Shown: positions 16,274 through 25,574 of the stretch, one piece after another
Layout: each line of letters begins with the position of its first letter
Numbering within the stretch: the stretch's first letter is position 1
Origin: Sphaerisporangium sp.
GTDB taxonomy: Bacteria > Actinomycetota > Actinomycetes > Streptosporangiales > Streptosporangiaceae
Direction of reading: 5' to 3'
Length of the DNA: 41,799 nucleotides
NCBI GenBank assembly: GCA_025964675.1
Contig: JAOPYI010000293.1
Coordinates: 1 to 41,799 of the forward strand
Translations under genes and position numbers: made by a program
Notes under the pieces: generated by a model
The model's input: only the letters and a program-made list of their open reading frames with translations
Told to the model about the DNA's origin: nothing
Databases searched by the model: none

Positions 16274-17383
16274 TCAGCCGGCCTTCTTCAGCTCCGACTC
16301 AAGGGTGCCGAGCAGCTCGTTCCATGAGGTGACGAATTTCTCCACGCCTTCCTCCTCCAGCGCCTTCACCACGTCGTCGTAGTCGATGCCGGCCTGCTTG
16401 AGCGCGGCCATGGTGTTCCATGCCTGCTCGTAGTAGGGACGGACGGTGTCGCCGTTGATGTTGCCATGATCGGCGACCGCGTCGAGGGTCTTCTCGGGCA
16501 TGGTGTTGACCGTGCCCGCCGTGACGAGCTGGTCGACGTACATGGTGTCGGGATAGTCGGGGTTCTTCACCCCCGTGGAGGCCCACAGCGGGCGCTGGGG
16601 GCGGGCCCCGGCGGCCTTGAGCGCCTGCCAGCGCGGGGTGTTGGTGACCTCTTCGTACGCGGCGAACGCCAGGCGGGCGTTGGCGATGGCGGCCTTGCCC
16701 TTGAGCTCGAGGGCCTCGGGGGTGCCGATCTTGTCGAGCCGCTTGTCGATCTCGGTGTCGAAACGGCTGACGAAGAACGACGCCACCGACTCGATCTTGG
16801 ACAGGTCGAGCCCGTTGGCCTGCGCGAGCTCCAGGCCGGCAAGCCAGGCGTCCATGACCGCGCGGTAGCGCTCCAGCGAGAAGATCAGCGTGACGTTGAC
16901 GCTGATGCCCTCCGAGAGCGCCGTCGTGATCGCGGGCAGCCCGTCGAGGGTGGCCGGGATCTTGATGAACACGTTCGGCCGGTCGACCAGCCACCACAGC
17001 GCCCTGGCCTCGGCGATGGTCTTCTCGGCGCTCTCGTTGGCGAGGCGCGGGTCCACCTCGATGGAGACCCGGCCGTCCACGCCGTTGGTGGCGTCGAAGA
17101 CGGGCCTCAGCACGTCGGCGGCCCAGCGGATGTCGAAGGTCGTGATGGCCCTGACCGCCTCGCCCACGTCCACGCCGCGCGCCGACAGGTCACGCAGCTG
17201 GGCGTCGTAGGCGTCCCCCTTGCTCATGGCCGAGGCGAAGATCGTCGGGTTGGACGTGACGCCGACGACGTACTTGTCGCGGATGAGGGACTCGAGGTTG
17301 CCGGTGCGCAGGCGTTCACGGCTGATGTCGTCGAGCCAGATCGACACGCCCTGGTCGGTCAGGCGCTTCAGGTTTTCACTCAT
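16274..17383 (-). CDS. tal: transaldolase
   Basis: Transfers a dihydroxyacetone unit between sugar phosphates in the non-oxidative pentose phosphate pathway. The 369-residue length fits the long bacterial/actinobacterial TalB-like group. Visible features are GVTSNPTIF (41-49), the Schiff-base lysine Lys141 in NVFIKIPAT, and the [13 protein letters not shown] strand. The ATG at 17383 is preceded by AGGGGA, which overlaps the stop codon of tkt 12 bases upstream, indicating one transcript with tkt. Confidence 0.96.
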   Translation of the reverse strand: MSENLKRLTDQGVSIWLDDISRERLRTGNLESLIRDKYVVGVTSNPTIFASAMSKGDAYDAQLRDLSARGVDVGEAVRAITTFDIRWAADVLRPVFDATNGVDGRVSIEVDPRLANESAEKTIAEARALWWLVDRPNVFIKIPATLDGLPAITTALSEGISVNVTLIFSLERYRAVMDAWLAGLELAQANGLDLSKIESVASFFVSRFDTEIDKRLDKIGTPEALELKGKAAIANARLAFAAYEEVTNTPRWQALKAAGARPQRPLWASTGVKNPDYPDTMYVDQLVTAGTVNTMPEKTLDAVADHGNINGDTVRPYYEQAWNTMAALKQAGIDYDDVVKALEEEGVEKFVTSWNELLGTLESELKKAG

Positions 17384-17395
17384 GACTAAGGTCCC

Positions 17396-19507
17396 CTAGT
17401 TTCCGGTTGTCTGGCCCTTGTCGGCCCCGGTCTTGGCGAGGCTGCCCTTCGCGGCGGCGGCCACACGCTCGGCGGTCAGGCCGAACTGCTCGTACAGCGT
17501 CTTGTAGGGCGCGGACGCGCCGAAGTGCTCAAGGCTCACGACCTCACCCTCCTCACCTACGAACTGCAGCCAGCCCAGGGCGATTCCCGCTTCGACCGCC
17601 ACCCGGGCGCGGACCGCCGGAGGCAGGATCGTCTGCTTGTAGGCGTCGTCCTGCGCGTTGAACCACTCGACACACGGCATGGAAACCACGCGGGCCGGGA
17701 TGCCCTCGTCCTCGAGAAGCTTGCGCGCCCCGACGGCGAGCTCGACCTCGCTGCCGGTGCCGATGAGGATCACGGCCGGCTGGCCGTTGGAGGCCTCCTC
17801 CAGGATGTACGCGCCCTTGGCGACCTTCTCGAAGTCGGCCGAACCCTCGTACACGGGGAGGTTCTGCCGGGTCAGCGCCAGCGCCGCCGGTCGGTCGGTG
17901 TGCTCCAGGACGGTCTTCCACGCGGCCGAGGTCTCGTTGGCGTCGGCGGGACGCACGACGTCGAGGCCGGGGATCGCGCGCAGCGCCCACAGGTGCTCCA
18001 CCGGCTGGTGCGTCGGGCCGTCCTCGCCGAGGCCGATGGAGTCGTGCGTCCAGACGTAGGTCACCGGCAGCCCCATCAGCGCCGCCAGGCGTACTGCCGG
18101 GCGCATGTAGTCGCTGAAGACGAGGAACGTGCCGCCGTACGGGCGGGTGCCGTCGTGCAGCGCGATGCCGTTCAGGATCGCGCCCATGCCGTGCTCGCGG
18201 ATGCCGAAGTGCAGCGTGCGGCCGTAGCGGTTGCCGGGGAAGTTCTTGGTCTGGTGCTCCTCGGGGATGAAGGACGGCTCGCCCTCCATCGTGGTGTTGT
18301 TCGACTCGGCGAGGTCGGCGGAGCCGCCCCACAGCTCGGGCAGCACCGGCGCCAGGGCGTTCAGCACCTCGCCGGAGGCCTTGCGGGTCGCCACCGACTT
18401 GCCGGCCTCGAAGGTCGGGAGCGCCTTCTCCCAGCCCGCCGGGAGCTTGCGCGCGCTCATGCGGTCGAACAGGGTGACCCGGTCGGAGTTGGCTGCCCGC
18501 CAGCTCTCGTAGGCCTTGTTCCACTCGGCGTGCAGGGCGCGTCCGCGCTTCACCACCTCACGGGCGTGCTGCAGGATGTCCTCGGGCACGTCGAAGCTCT
18601 TCGCGGGGTCGAGGCCGAGCACCCGCTTGGTGGCCGCCACCTCGTCGGCGCCGAGCGCGGAGCCGTGGATCTTGCCGGTGTTCTGCTTGTTCGGCGCCGG
18701 CCAGCCGATGATCGTGCGCAGCTTGATCAGCGTCGGGCGCTCGGTCTCCTCCACCGCGGCCTTGTAGGCGCGGTACAGCTCCTCGACGTTCTCGACGTAC
18801 TCGCCGGTCTCGGTCCAGTCGACGGTGACCACGTGCCAGCCGTACGCCTCGTAGCGCTTGGCGACGTCCTCCGACAGGGCGATGGCGGTGTCGTCCTCGA
18901 TGGAGATGTGGTTGGAGTCGTAGATGACGTTGAGATTGCCCAGCTTCTGGTGGCCCGCGATCGAGCTCACCTCGTGGCTGATGCCCTCTTCGATGTCACC
19001 GTCGGAGACGATGGCCCAGATCTGGTGGTCGAACGGGCTGGCGCCCTGCTCGGAGTCGGGGTCGAACAGGCCCCGCTCGCGCCGCTGGGCCATGGCCATG
19101 CCCACGGCGTTGCCGAGGCCCTGGCCGAGCGGCCCGGTGGTCGTCTCCACGCCGATCGTGTGGCCGTGCTCCGGGTGACCCGGGGTCAGGCTGCCCCACT
19201 GGCGCAGCGACTCCAGATCGTGCAGGGTCAGGCCGTACCCGGACAGGAAGAGCTGGATGTAGAGGGTAAGGCTGGAGTGCCCGGCGGACAGCACGAAACG
19301 ATCACGCCCGGTCCACCCGGGATCCGAGGGGTCGTGACGCAGGACCCGCTGGAACAGCAGGTACGCGGCGGGTGCCAGGCTCATCGCGGTGCCGGGATGC
19401 CCCGATCCCGCCTTCTCCACCGCGTCCATCGCCAGCGCGCGTATGACGTCGACCGTGCGCCGATCGAGGTCGCTCCACTCAAGGTCTGGCACGAGTTCGC
19501 TGCTCAA
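17396..19507 (-). CDS. tkt: transketolase
   Basis: Thiamine-diphosphate enzyme moving two-carbon units in the non-oxidative pentose phosphate pathway. The 703-residue protein has the N-terminal [20 protein letters not shown], the TPP motif beginning [12 protein letters not shown], the catalytic region [14 protein letters not shown] with the conserved Glu, and the C-terminal transketolase domain. The start is a TTG at 19507 with AGGAG nine bases upstream; an in-frame GTG at 19492 is a weaker alternative. It heads the minus-strand cluster and is divergent from ctaB. Confidence 0.95.
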   Translation of the reverse strand: MSSELVPDLEWSDLDRRTVDVIRALAMDAVEKAGSGHPGTAMSLAPAAYLLFQRVLRHDPSDPGWTGRDRFVLSAGHSSLTLYIQLFLSGYGLTLHDLESLRQWGSLTPGHPEHGHTIGVETTTGPLGQGLGNAVGMAMAQRRERGLFDPDSEQGASPFDHQIWAIVSDGDIEEGISHEVSSIAGHQKLGNLNVIYDSNHISIEDDTAIALSEDVAKRYEAYGWHVVTVDWTETGEYVENVEELYRAYKAAVEETERPTLIKLRTIIGWPAPNKQNTGKIHGSALGADEVAATKRVLGLDPAKSFDVPEDILQHAREVVKRGRALHAEWNKAYESWRAANSDRVTLFDRMSARKLPAGWEKALPTFEAGKSVATRKASGEVLNALAPVLPELWGGSADLAESNNTTMEGEPSFIPEEHQTKNFPGNRYGRTLHFGIREHGMGAILNGIALHDGTRPYGGTFLVFSDYMRPAVRLAALMGLPVTYVWTHDSIGLGEDGPTHQPVEHLWALRAIPGLDVVRPADANETSAAWKTVLEHTDRPAALALTRQNLPVYEGSADFEKVAKGAYILEEASNGQPAVILIGTGSEVELAVGARKLLEDEGIPARVVSMPCVEWFNAQDDAYKQTILPPAVRARVAVEAGIALGWLQFVGEEGEVVSLEHFGASAPYKTLYEQFGLTAERVAAAAKGSLAKTGADKGQTTGN

Positions 19508-19923
19508 CTGCTCGATCTCCTATTGGTAATTGGCGCCGGCTCGGCTCCCCGCCCGCCCGGTCTGGTCTACCTCCCCACACCGGACCTTAACGGGTCGATC
19601 CCCTCACCGTAGATGCACCGTGCATGCAACGTGTGACCGGGGGAAAGCGGCGCCCGCGTCGATAGAACCTTGCCCCACGGAGGCCGTCTGGAACGCGATC
19701 CATCTCACGGACCGCGACCCGGATGGCCGGGCGCGGAAGGAGCCGTTCACCAGCACGGATGAAAACGTGATCCGAGCCACCCGCATCGACGGCATTCGCC
19801 CCCGATGCCGGGACCGACGACCCCCCGCACTACAGTGAGTCCTCAGCGTCGGCTCATGCCCGCAATCACGGATCCGCTCTATATCAGAGGTTACGCGTTG
19901 ACCCCGCACCCGCTGGAAGCGCC
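19508..19923 (+). promoter_or_regulatory. 416-base divergent intergenic region between tkt and ctaB
   Basis: The region must carry promoters for tkt (minus) and ctaB (plus). It contains a 13-base palindrome, ATGCAC-C-GTGCAT (19613-19625), about 110 bases before tkt, and a possible ctaB -10 TACAGT (19831-19836) without a convincing -35. No gene is evident; a 101-codon open frame on the minus strand (19604-19909) has no family resemblance and an arginine-rich composition typical of chance frames. Confidence 0.5.
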
Positions 19924-20859
19924 TTGACGGTGCTGACTACCAAGCCACCGACGGTTCCGCTCGCAGGAGAGCGCCGATCGCCGCTCGCGACCCTGCGGGC
20001 GTACGTCGCGCTGACCAAGCCGCGGATCATCGAGCTGCTCCTGATCACCACGCTCCCGGTGATGTTCCTCGCCGCCCACGGACTCCCCCCGCTGTGGACG
20101 GCCGTCGCCATCCTGGTCTTCGGCACCCTGTCGGCGGGCAGCGCCAACGCGCTCAACTGCTACATCGACCGGGACATCGACGCCACCATGCGCCGCACCC
20201 GCCGCCGTCCCCTGGCCATGGCGGAGGTCTCGCCGAGGAACGCCCTGATCTTCGGCATCGTGCTGGGAGCCCTGTCCACCCTCGGGCTGGGCCTGGCCGT
20301 GAACTGGATGTCCGCGGGGCTCTCGCTGGCCGCGATCCTCTTCTACGTCTTCGTGTACTCCATGCTGCTCAAGCGCCGCACCTCGCAGAACGTCGTCTGG
20401 GGCGGCATCGCGGGCTGCATGCCGGTGCTCATCGGCTGGGCGGGCATCACCGGGCGGGTCGACTGGGCCCCGGTGGTCCTGTTCGGCGTGGTGTTCTTCT
20501 GGACGCCTCCCCACACCTGGACCCTCGCCATGCGCTACCGCGAGGACTACGCCGCGGCCAAGATCCCGATGCTGCCCGTGGTCGCCACCGAGCGCCGGGT
20601 CGTGCTGGAGAGCATCGCCTACACCTGGGCCACCGTGATCTGCTCGCTGCTGCTGTGGCCGATCGCCGGCACCACGCCGTTCTACGCGGTCGCCGCCGCG
20701 GCCCTCGGGGTCATGTGCCTGTGGGAGGTCTACCGCCTGCTCGGACGGGTCAACGCCGGCAAGACCGGCGTCGCCCTGCGCCCCATGCGCTTCTTCCACT
20801 GGTCCAACGCCTACTTGGCCCTGCTCTTCCTCGCCGTGGCCGTCGACTCCCTGCTCTGA
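19924..20859 (+). CDS. ctaB: protoheme IX farnesyltransferase (heme O synthase)
   Basis: A 311-residue UbiA-family membrane prenyltransferase that attaches a farnesyl group to heme B to make heme O for cytochrome oxidase. The prenyl diphosphate/Mg site is [20 protein letters not shown] (78-97); [20 protein letters not shown] covers a second conserved loop, and about nine membrane helices are predicted. The start is a TTG at 19924 with GGAAG four bases upstream; a GTG two codons later is possible. Its neighbour tkt is the usual actinomycete arrangement. The partner ctaA lies 11 kb away. Confidence 0.95.
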   Translation: MTVLTTKPPTVPLAGERRSPLATLRAYVALTKPRIIELLLITTLPVMFLAAHGLPPLWTAVAILVFGTLSAGSANALNCYIDRDIDATMRRTRRRPLAMAEVSPRNALIFGIVLGALSTLGLGLAVNWMSAGLSLAAILFYVFVYSMLLKRRTSQNVVWGGIAGCMPVLIGWAGITGRVDWAPVVLFGVVFFWTPPHTWTLAMRYREDYAAAKIPMLPVVATERRVVLESIAYTWATVICSLLLWPIAGTTPFYAVAAAALGVMCLWEVYRLLGRVNAGKTGVALRPMRFFHWSNAYLALLFLAVAVDSLL

Positions 20860-20976
20860 CGCCCGCGCGTACGTCCCTGCGTCCGGGTGGCGGCCGGTGG
20901 ATCCCCGAGAAACGCGTACATATTTGACCATTTCGGTCATCCGCTGTCGCATCTTTCGGCAGAATGATCAACCGGA

Positions 20977-21000
20977 CGTCACCCCGGCAGGCGGGTGACG
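20977..21000 (+). repeat. hairpin in the leader of the SapA-like gene
   Basis: CGTCACCC (20977-20984) and GGGTGACG (20993-21000) form a perfect 8 bp stem with an 8-base loop, ending 20 bases before the ATG and just upstream of its ribosome site AAGGG. It could stabilise the mRNA or shield the site. A further repeat, TGACC-ATTTC-GGTCA (20925-20939), sits at a possible TTGACC -35. Confidence 0.45.
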
Positions 21001-21019
21001 GTTGAGAAGGGAAGACTGG

Positions 21020-21499
21020 ATGCGCAGGTCCACGAAGACGATCCTCCTCGCCGCGGCACTCTCTATCGGAGGGGTGGTGGCCAACCCCGCGTACGCGGTG
21101 GCCTCCGCCTACAGCCCGGAAGGGGTGTGCGGGTCAGGCTTCGGCCGGGTCGCCGACGGCAAACGCGTGGTGAAGACCTCCTCCGGAGACGTGTTCGGGT
21201 ACGTCTACCTGCTCTACAACCGCAGGACCGGCTACAACTGCGTCACCACGATCAAGACGTCGTACGTCGGCACCGCCACCTTCACCTCCGCCACGCTCAA
21301 GACGCAGACGAAGCGGGTGCGCGACGAACCCGTCCGCACGGCCAGCAAGACCGACGAGCGCAAGTACAAGTACTTCGCGGGTCCGGTGAAGCTCTACGCC
21401 AAGGGCCGGTGCGTCAAGTACTCCGGCATCATCTGGGACACCCGGCGCGACGCCGCCATCGCCACCGGCGGCCGGAGCTCGTGGGGCAACTGCGGCTGA
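21020..21499 (+). CDS. small secreted protein resembling spore-associated protein A
   Basis: A 159-residue exported protein. A classic signal peptide (basic MRRSTK, hydrophobic core, cleavage after NPAYA) is followed by a domain of about 130 residues with four cysteines (in VCGSG, YNC, GRC and GNC) that probably form two disulfides. The pattern CGSGF, then VYLLYNRRTGYNC, then YFAGPVKLYA and a C-terminal NCG resembles the SapA-type proteins found on Streptomyces spores; this is from memory of the family, not a search. The ATG at 21020 has AAGGG eight bases upstream, whereas the longer frame from the TTG at 21002 would spoil the signal peptide. Probably a stand-alone gene. Confidence 0.75.
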   Translation: MRRSTKTILLAAALSIGGVVANPAYAVASAYSPEGVCGSGFGRVADGKRVVKTSSGDVFGYVYLLYNRRTGYNCVTTIKTSYVGTATFTSATLKTQTKRVRDEPVRTASKTDERKYKYFAGPVKLYAKGRCVKYSGIIWDTRRDAAIATGGRSSWGNCG

Positions 21500-21579
21500 G
21501 CCCGCAACGGAAAAGCGCGAAATCCGGCATACATCCCCTGGTCCGGCCCGGGTAGAGATCCCACGGGGGCCGCACGCGT

Positions 21580-21597
21580 CCGGCGGGCACACGCCGG
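21580..21597 (+). terminator. hairpin downstream of the SapA-like gene
   Basis: CCGGCG (21580-21585) and CGCCGG (21592-21597) enclose a 6-base loop, 81 bases after the SapA-like stop and 41 bases before the next start. It is a modest candidate terminator or leader structure. Confidence 0.35.
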
Positions 21598-21637
21598 GAG
21601 GCGCGGCGAGAACGTTGGACCAGGGGGCGCGACGGCC

Positions 21638-21988
21638 ATGGCGGTAAGTCTCAACCTGAAGGCGTACGAGCAGGCCAGGAAGCTGGTCAAGGAGAAGAAG
21701 ATCGTCCTTGATCAGCGGGCCGACTGGGACGCGCACCGGCCATCGGCTGAGCAACAGAACCAGTTCCTCGCCGACCACGGCTTCGGCGAGTACTCTAAGT
21801 GGTTCCTCGGCATCGACGACGAGCGCGACGAGAACACCAAGGACCGGTACAAGTTCCCGTACGGCGACTTCGACAAGCTGCACAAATGTGCCGTTCTCTC
21901 GGCCGAGGTCCGGGCCGCGCAGTACAACTACGAGGACATCGAGACCGCGGCCGCCCACCTCCACGGCATGCTGACCGCCCTGGAGTGA
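21638..21988 (+). CDS. small conserved-looking cytoplasmic protein of unknown function
   Basis: A 116-residue soluble, charged protein that I cannot assign. It is mainly helical by composition, with an N-terminal Lys/Glu-rich helix (YEQARKLVKEKKI), a central aromatic segment EYSKWFLGIDDERDEN, KDRYKFPYGDFDKLHKCAVL, and a C-terminal helix. Residues such as WFLGID and FPYGDF are specific enough to suggest a real protein, and codon use (GC third positions) matches coding sequence. No signal peptide or membrane segment. It ends 4 bp from the convergent FAD oxidoreductase stop. Confidence 0.75.
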   Translation: MAVSLNLKAYEQARKLVKEKKIVLDQRADWDAHRPSAEQQNQFLADHGFGEYSKWFLGIDDERDENTKDRYKFPYGDFDKLHKCAVLSAEVRAAQYNYEDIETAAAHLHGMLTALE

Positions 21989-21992
21989 GGTC

Positions 21993-23423
21993 TCAGCGGC
22001 CCGAGATCAGGTTGGCCAGGCGGGCGTAGGCGGAGGTGCGTCCCATCTGCGCGTTCTCGTGGCGGTCGGCGGCGCGGAACAGCGCGTAGATCGCCTGCAC
22101 GCCGATCCAGCGCAGCGGCTCCGGCTCCCACTGGCGTACCTGGCGGCCCACCCACGGCAGGGCGGTCAACTCCGTGTCGCGCCGCAGCACGAGGTCGCGG
22201 AGCGTACGACCGGCCAGGTTGGTCGTGGTGACCCCGCTCCCGACGTACCCGCCGGCCCAGCCGAGGCCGGTGGTGTGGTCGAGGTGGACGGTGGAGCACC
22301 AGTCCCGGGGCACGCCCAGCACGCCGCACCACGAGTGGTCGATCCTCGCCCCGGCGGTGGCCGGGAACAGCGTGGTCATGATCTTCCTGAGCGCGGCGAC
22401 GGTCTGCGGCTGCGTGGCGCCGCGCACGTCGGTCCGCGAGCCGAAGCGGTACGGCACGCCGCGCCCGCCGATGGCGATACGGCCGTCGGCGGTCCGCTGG
22501 GCGTAGCAGTAGGCGTGCGCCTCGTCGCCGAGCAGCTCGTAGTCCCGCCAGCCGATCCGTTCCCACACCTCGTCGGGAAGCGGCTCTGTGACGATCATCG
22601 AGCTGTTCATGGGCAGCCACTGGCGGTGCTGGCCCTGGATGCTCGCGGTGAAGCCCTCAGTGGCGCGGATGACGTACTCGGCGGTGACCGTGCCCCGGTC
22701 GGTCACGGCCGCCGCCTTGCCTGCTGTCCGAGGGTGGATCTCGGTGACGGTGGTGCCCTCGAAGATGTCCACGCCCAGGCCCGTGACGACGCGGGCCAGG
22801 CCTACCGCGAGCTTCGCCGGCTGGATGCGCGCGCAGTGGGGGCTGTAGGTGGCCGACAGCGTCCCGGCGACCCGGATGCGGTCCTGCTGCTCCTCGCGGG
22901 TCAGCAGCCGCATGTCCTGCTCGGCGAAGCCCCACGTGCGGAGGTCGGCGAGTTCGGCGTGCAGGCGGCGGTTCTGCGCCGGGTTGGTGGCGACGTGCAT
23001 CAGGCCGCCCTTGTGGATGTCGGCGTCGATGCCTTCGGTGCGCGCGACCTCGATCACCTCGTCGACGGCCGTGAACATGGCGTGCTGAAGATCGATCATC
23101 GCCTGCCGCCCGCGCGCGGCGGCGTGCCGCTCGCGCGATCCGGCGAACTCGGCCGAAAGCCAGCCCCCGTTGCGACCGGAGGCGCCGAAGCCGGCGAACT
23201 CCTTCTCCAGGATCGCGATCCGCAGGTCCGGCTGGGCCTTCTTCAGGTAGTACGCGGTCCACATGCCGGTGTAGCCACCGCCCACGATCACCATGTCGTA
23301 CTCGCACGACCCCGGCAGCGCGGCACGGCGTTCCGGTACGCCGATCTGCCGGTACCAGAACGAGACACCGCCGTTGGCGAAGCCGTCCGTCAAAGGGGTG
23401 CCGTTCAATCCGTTGCCGCTCAT
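21993..23423 (-). CDS. FAD-dependent amine/amino-acid oxidoreductase (DAO family, PuuB-like)
   Basis: A 476-residue flavoprotein of the D-amino-acid-oxidase fold. The dinucleotide-binding GGGYTGMWTAYYL starts at residue 48, and GASGRNGG (80-87) is the second FAD loop typical of the gamma-glutamylputrescine oxidase/sarcosine-oxidase-like group. Further family marks are THSPHCARIQPAKLA-like YSPHCARIQPAKLA, and GYVGSGVTTTNLAGRTL at the C-terminus. The ATG at 23423 has GGAGGAG five bases upstream. It is the distal gene of the polyamine-type transporter cluster, 125 bp after the ATPase, so it likely oxidises the imported amine or its conjugate. PuuB-like activity is inferred from context and resemblance; the substrate is unproven. 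Confidence 0.88.
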   Translation of the reverse strand: MSGNGLNGTPLTDGFANGGVSFWYRQIGVPERRAALPGSCEYDMVIVGGGYTGMWTAYYLKKAQPDLRIAILEKEFAGFGASGRNGGWLSAEFAGSRERHAAARGRQAMIDLQHAMFTAVDEVIEVARTEGIDADIHKGGLMHVATNPAQNRRLHAELADLRTWGFAEQDMRLLTREEQQDRIRVAGTLSATYSPHCARIQPAKLAVGLARVVTGLGVDIFEGTTVTEIHPRTAGKAAAVTDRGTVTAEYVIRATEGFTASIQGQHRQWLPMNSSMIVTEPLPDEVWERIGWRDYELLGDEAHAYCYAQRTADGRIAIGGRGVPYRFGSRTDVRGATQPQTVAALRKIMTTLFPATAGARIDHSWCGVLGVPRDWCSTVHLDHTTGLGWAGGYVGSGVTTTNLAGRTLRDLVLRRDTELTALPWVGRQVRQWEPEPLRWIGVQAIYALFRAADRHENAQMGRTSAYARLANLISGR

Positions 23424-23548
23424 ATGATCTCCTCCGCCGGCCGCATGACCAGGGTGCTGTGCTTGCTGACGATCTCGCCGCGCTGGGTGCGGTACCCCGC
23501 TTGTGATCACCGCGCTCGGTGCGGTGCCTTACGACCCCCTGCGCTCGG

Positions 23549-24718
23549 TCATGTGAACACCGCCTCCACATCGGGATCGTCGGGGAGAAGTACCGAGTCC
23601 TCGACGCGCCAGGTGAGGGTGACCTCGTCGCCTTTGCGCACGTCGCTCAGAGCCCCCGCCTGCTCGCGTACCAGCGCGGGGGAGCCGTCGGGCAGGGTCA
23701 GCTCCAGCTTGCGGCTCGAACCGAGGTAGATCTCCCCGGCGACGGTGGCGGGCAGGGCGTTCCAGCCGGGCTCCGGACGGTCACCGGCCGGTCGTACGGC
23801 GAGCCGCTCCGGCCGTACGATGATCGCGGCCCGCGGGCCCTCGATGTGCCCGGGGGCGCGGAGCGTACGGGCGCACACGCCGACCGCCGAGCCGTCGCCG
23901 TCGCGGGTCGTGTCCCCGCGCAGCACGGTCGACTCGCCGAGGAACTTGGCCACGAACAGGGTGCCGGGCCGCTCATAGAGCTCGCCGGCCGGGCCGACCT
24001 GCTCGATGCGGCCGTGGTTGAAGACGGCGATCCGGTCGGAGAGGACCAGAGCCTCCTCCTGGTCGTGGGTGACGTAGACGAACGTCGTTCCGAGCTGGGC
24101 GTGGATGCGCTTGATCTCCAGCTGCAGCCAGTCGCGCAGCTTCTTGTCCAGCGCGCCGAGCGGCTCGTCCATCAGCAGCACGCGCGGGCTGTAGACGATG
24201 GCGCGGGCGACCGCGACCCGCTGCTGCTGGCCGCCGGAGAGCTCGCGCGGGTAGCGGTGCCCGTACTCGCCCAGGTGCACGGTGTCGAGCGCTGTGCCGA
24301 TGAGCTCCGCCCGCCGGGCCTTCGGGATGCCGCGCCGCTTCAGCGGGTAGGCGATGTTCTCGGCGACGGTGAGGTGCGGAAACAGCGCGTAGTGCTGGAA
24401 CACCACGCCCATGTCGCGCTTGTGCGCGGGCGTCGACTCAATTGCGGCGCCGTCGACCTTCAGCGAGCCGGACGTCGGGCCGACGAACCCGGCGACGATG
24501 TTGAGGGTCGTCGTCTTGCCGGACCCGCTCGGACCGAGCAGGGTCATGAACTCCCCGGGCTCGACGACCAGCGAGACCTCGTCCACCGCCGCGAAGTCGC
24601 CGTAGCGTTTCGACAGGTCGATCAGCTCGATGCGGGCGCCTCGACCGGCGAGCCTGTTGCCGCCTCGGCCGCGCGGGGCTGCGCCGGAGAGCGGCGCCGG
24701 GGTGGTGCTACTGGGCAC
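23549..24718 (-). CDS. polyamine-type ABC transporter ATPase (PotA-like)
   Basis: A 389-residue ATPase. Walker A LGPSGSGKTT (61-70), signature LSGGQQQRVAVARAI, Walker B VLLMDEPLGALD, and a C-terminal TOBE domain (about the last 100 residues) place it with PotA/spermidine-putrescine importers. The first 28 residues are a low-complexity extension (Pro, Gly, Arg). The start is a GTG at 24718 preceded by AGGAGG at four to five bases, and it overlaps the end of the PotC-like permease by 11 bases. All catalytic motifs are intact. Confidence 0.93.
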   Translation of the reverse strand: MPSSTTPAPLSGAAPRGRGGNRLAGRGARIELIDLSKRYGDFAAVDEVSLVVEPGEFMTLLGPSGSGKTTTLNIVAGFVGPTSGSLKVDGAAIESTPAHKRDMGVVFQHYALFPHLTVAENIAYPLKRRGIPKARRAELIGTALDTVHLGEYGHRYPRELSGGQQQRVAVARAIVYSPRVLLMDEPLGALDKKLRDWLQLEIKRIHAQLGTTFVYVTHDQEEALVLSDRIAVFNHGRIEQVGPAGELYERPGTLFVAKFLGESTVLRGDTTRDGDGSAVGVCARTLRAPGHIEGPRAAIIVRPERLAVRPAGDRPEPGWNALPATVAGEIYLGSSRKLELTLPDGSPALVREQAGALSDVRKGDEVTLTWRVEDSVLLPDDPDVEAVFT

Positions 24719-25574
24719 GGTTCCTCCTGGCGACGAAGAACGTGGCCGTGAAGACGAGCGTCGTCGTGAGAACGATGATCATCGTGGCGGCCGCGGCGAT
24801 GGTGGGGTCGGTCTCCCGGGTCACGCTGGCGTACATCTTGACCGGCAGGGTCTGCAGGTACGGGCTCTGGATGAACAGGGACACCACGACCTCGTCGAAG
24901 CTGGTCACGAACGCGAACAGCGCGCCCGACGCCACACCGGGAGCCACCAGCGGCAGCGTGACGGACCGGAAGGTCGTCCAGCTCCCGGCTCCGAGGCTCG
25001 CGGCGGCATTCTCCAGGCGGCGGTCGAAGCCCCGCAGGCTCGCGGTGACCGGGATCATCACGAAGGGCAGCGCTAGCACGGTGTGCGCCATGACGAACCC
25101 GGCCAGCGTGCCCACGAGCTGCAGCTTCAGGAAGACCGAGTACGTGCCGATCGCGAGCACGACACCCGGCACGATCATCGGCGCGAGCATCGCCCCCTGG
25201 GCCGCGCCGAGCCCGCGAACGCGTGCCCGCGTCAGGCCCAGCGCCGCGGCGGTGCCGAGCGCCGTGGCGACCACGGTGACCAGCAGCGCGACCTCTACAG
25301 AGGTCCAGAGGGCCGAGGTCCAGGCGGTGTCGGCGAAGAAGTTCGCGTACCACCGGGTGGACCAGCTGTCCGGCGGGAACTTCAGCGACGGCTTGCCGGT
25401 GAAGCTGAGCGGGATGACGACCAGGACGGGCACGATCAGCCAGAGGCCGACGATTCCGCACAATCCCCACAGCAGACCGCGTCCCAGCCGGGAAGTACCC
25501 ACCGCCGGGGTCCGGCGCCGGGGAGTGGACATGCTCGTCTCAGGGGCTTGCCGCAGAGGAGCCGAGGTGCTCAT
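24708..25574 (-). CDS. polyamine-type ABC transporter permease (PotC-like)
   Basis: A 288-residue inner-membrane permease with about six helices after a 30-residue cytoplasmic N-terminus. The EAA loop, ENAAASLGAGSWTTFRSVTL, is the ATPase-contact site, and SFDEVVVSLFIQSPYLQTLP is characteristic of PotC. The ATG at 25574 has AAGGAGG eight bases upstream and overlaps the stop of the PotB-like gene (ATGA). An open frame continues far upstream but only mirrors the PotB gene. Confidence 0.93.
   Translation of the reverse strand: MSTSAPLRQAPETSMSTPRRRTPAVGTSRLGRGLLWGLCGIVGLWLIVPVLVVIPLSFTGKPSLKFPPDSWSTRWYANFFADTAWTSALWTSVEVALLVTVVATALGTAAALGLTRARVRGLGAAQGAMLAPMIVPGVVLAIGTYSVFLKLQLVGTLAGFVMAHTVLALPFVMIPVTASLRGFDRRLENAAASLGAGSWTTFRSVTLPLVAPGVASGALFAFVTSFDEVVVSLFIQSPYLQTLPVKMYASVTRETDPTIAAAATMIIVLTTTLVFTATFFVARRNRAQ

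Noticed and set aside
17525-19612. Long plus-strand frame of 695 codons opposite tkt
   Set aside because: It is antisense to a full-length transketolase, rich in Arg, Gly, Val and His with no family motif, and arises from the high GC content at codon third positions.
19604-19909. Minus-strand frame of 101 codons between tkt and ctaB
   Set aside because: It has no ribosome site and no recognisable motif, and its composition fits a chance frame in the shared regulatory region.
23490-23545. Short direct repeat GCGCTCGGT and a small hairpin between the oxidase and PotA-like genes
   Set aside because: The repeat is only nine bases in very GC-rich DNA and the stem is 5 bp, so neither can be distinguished from chance.
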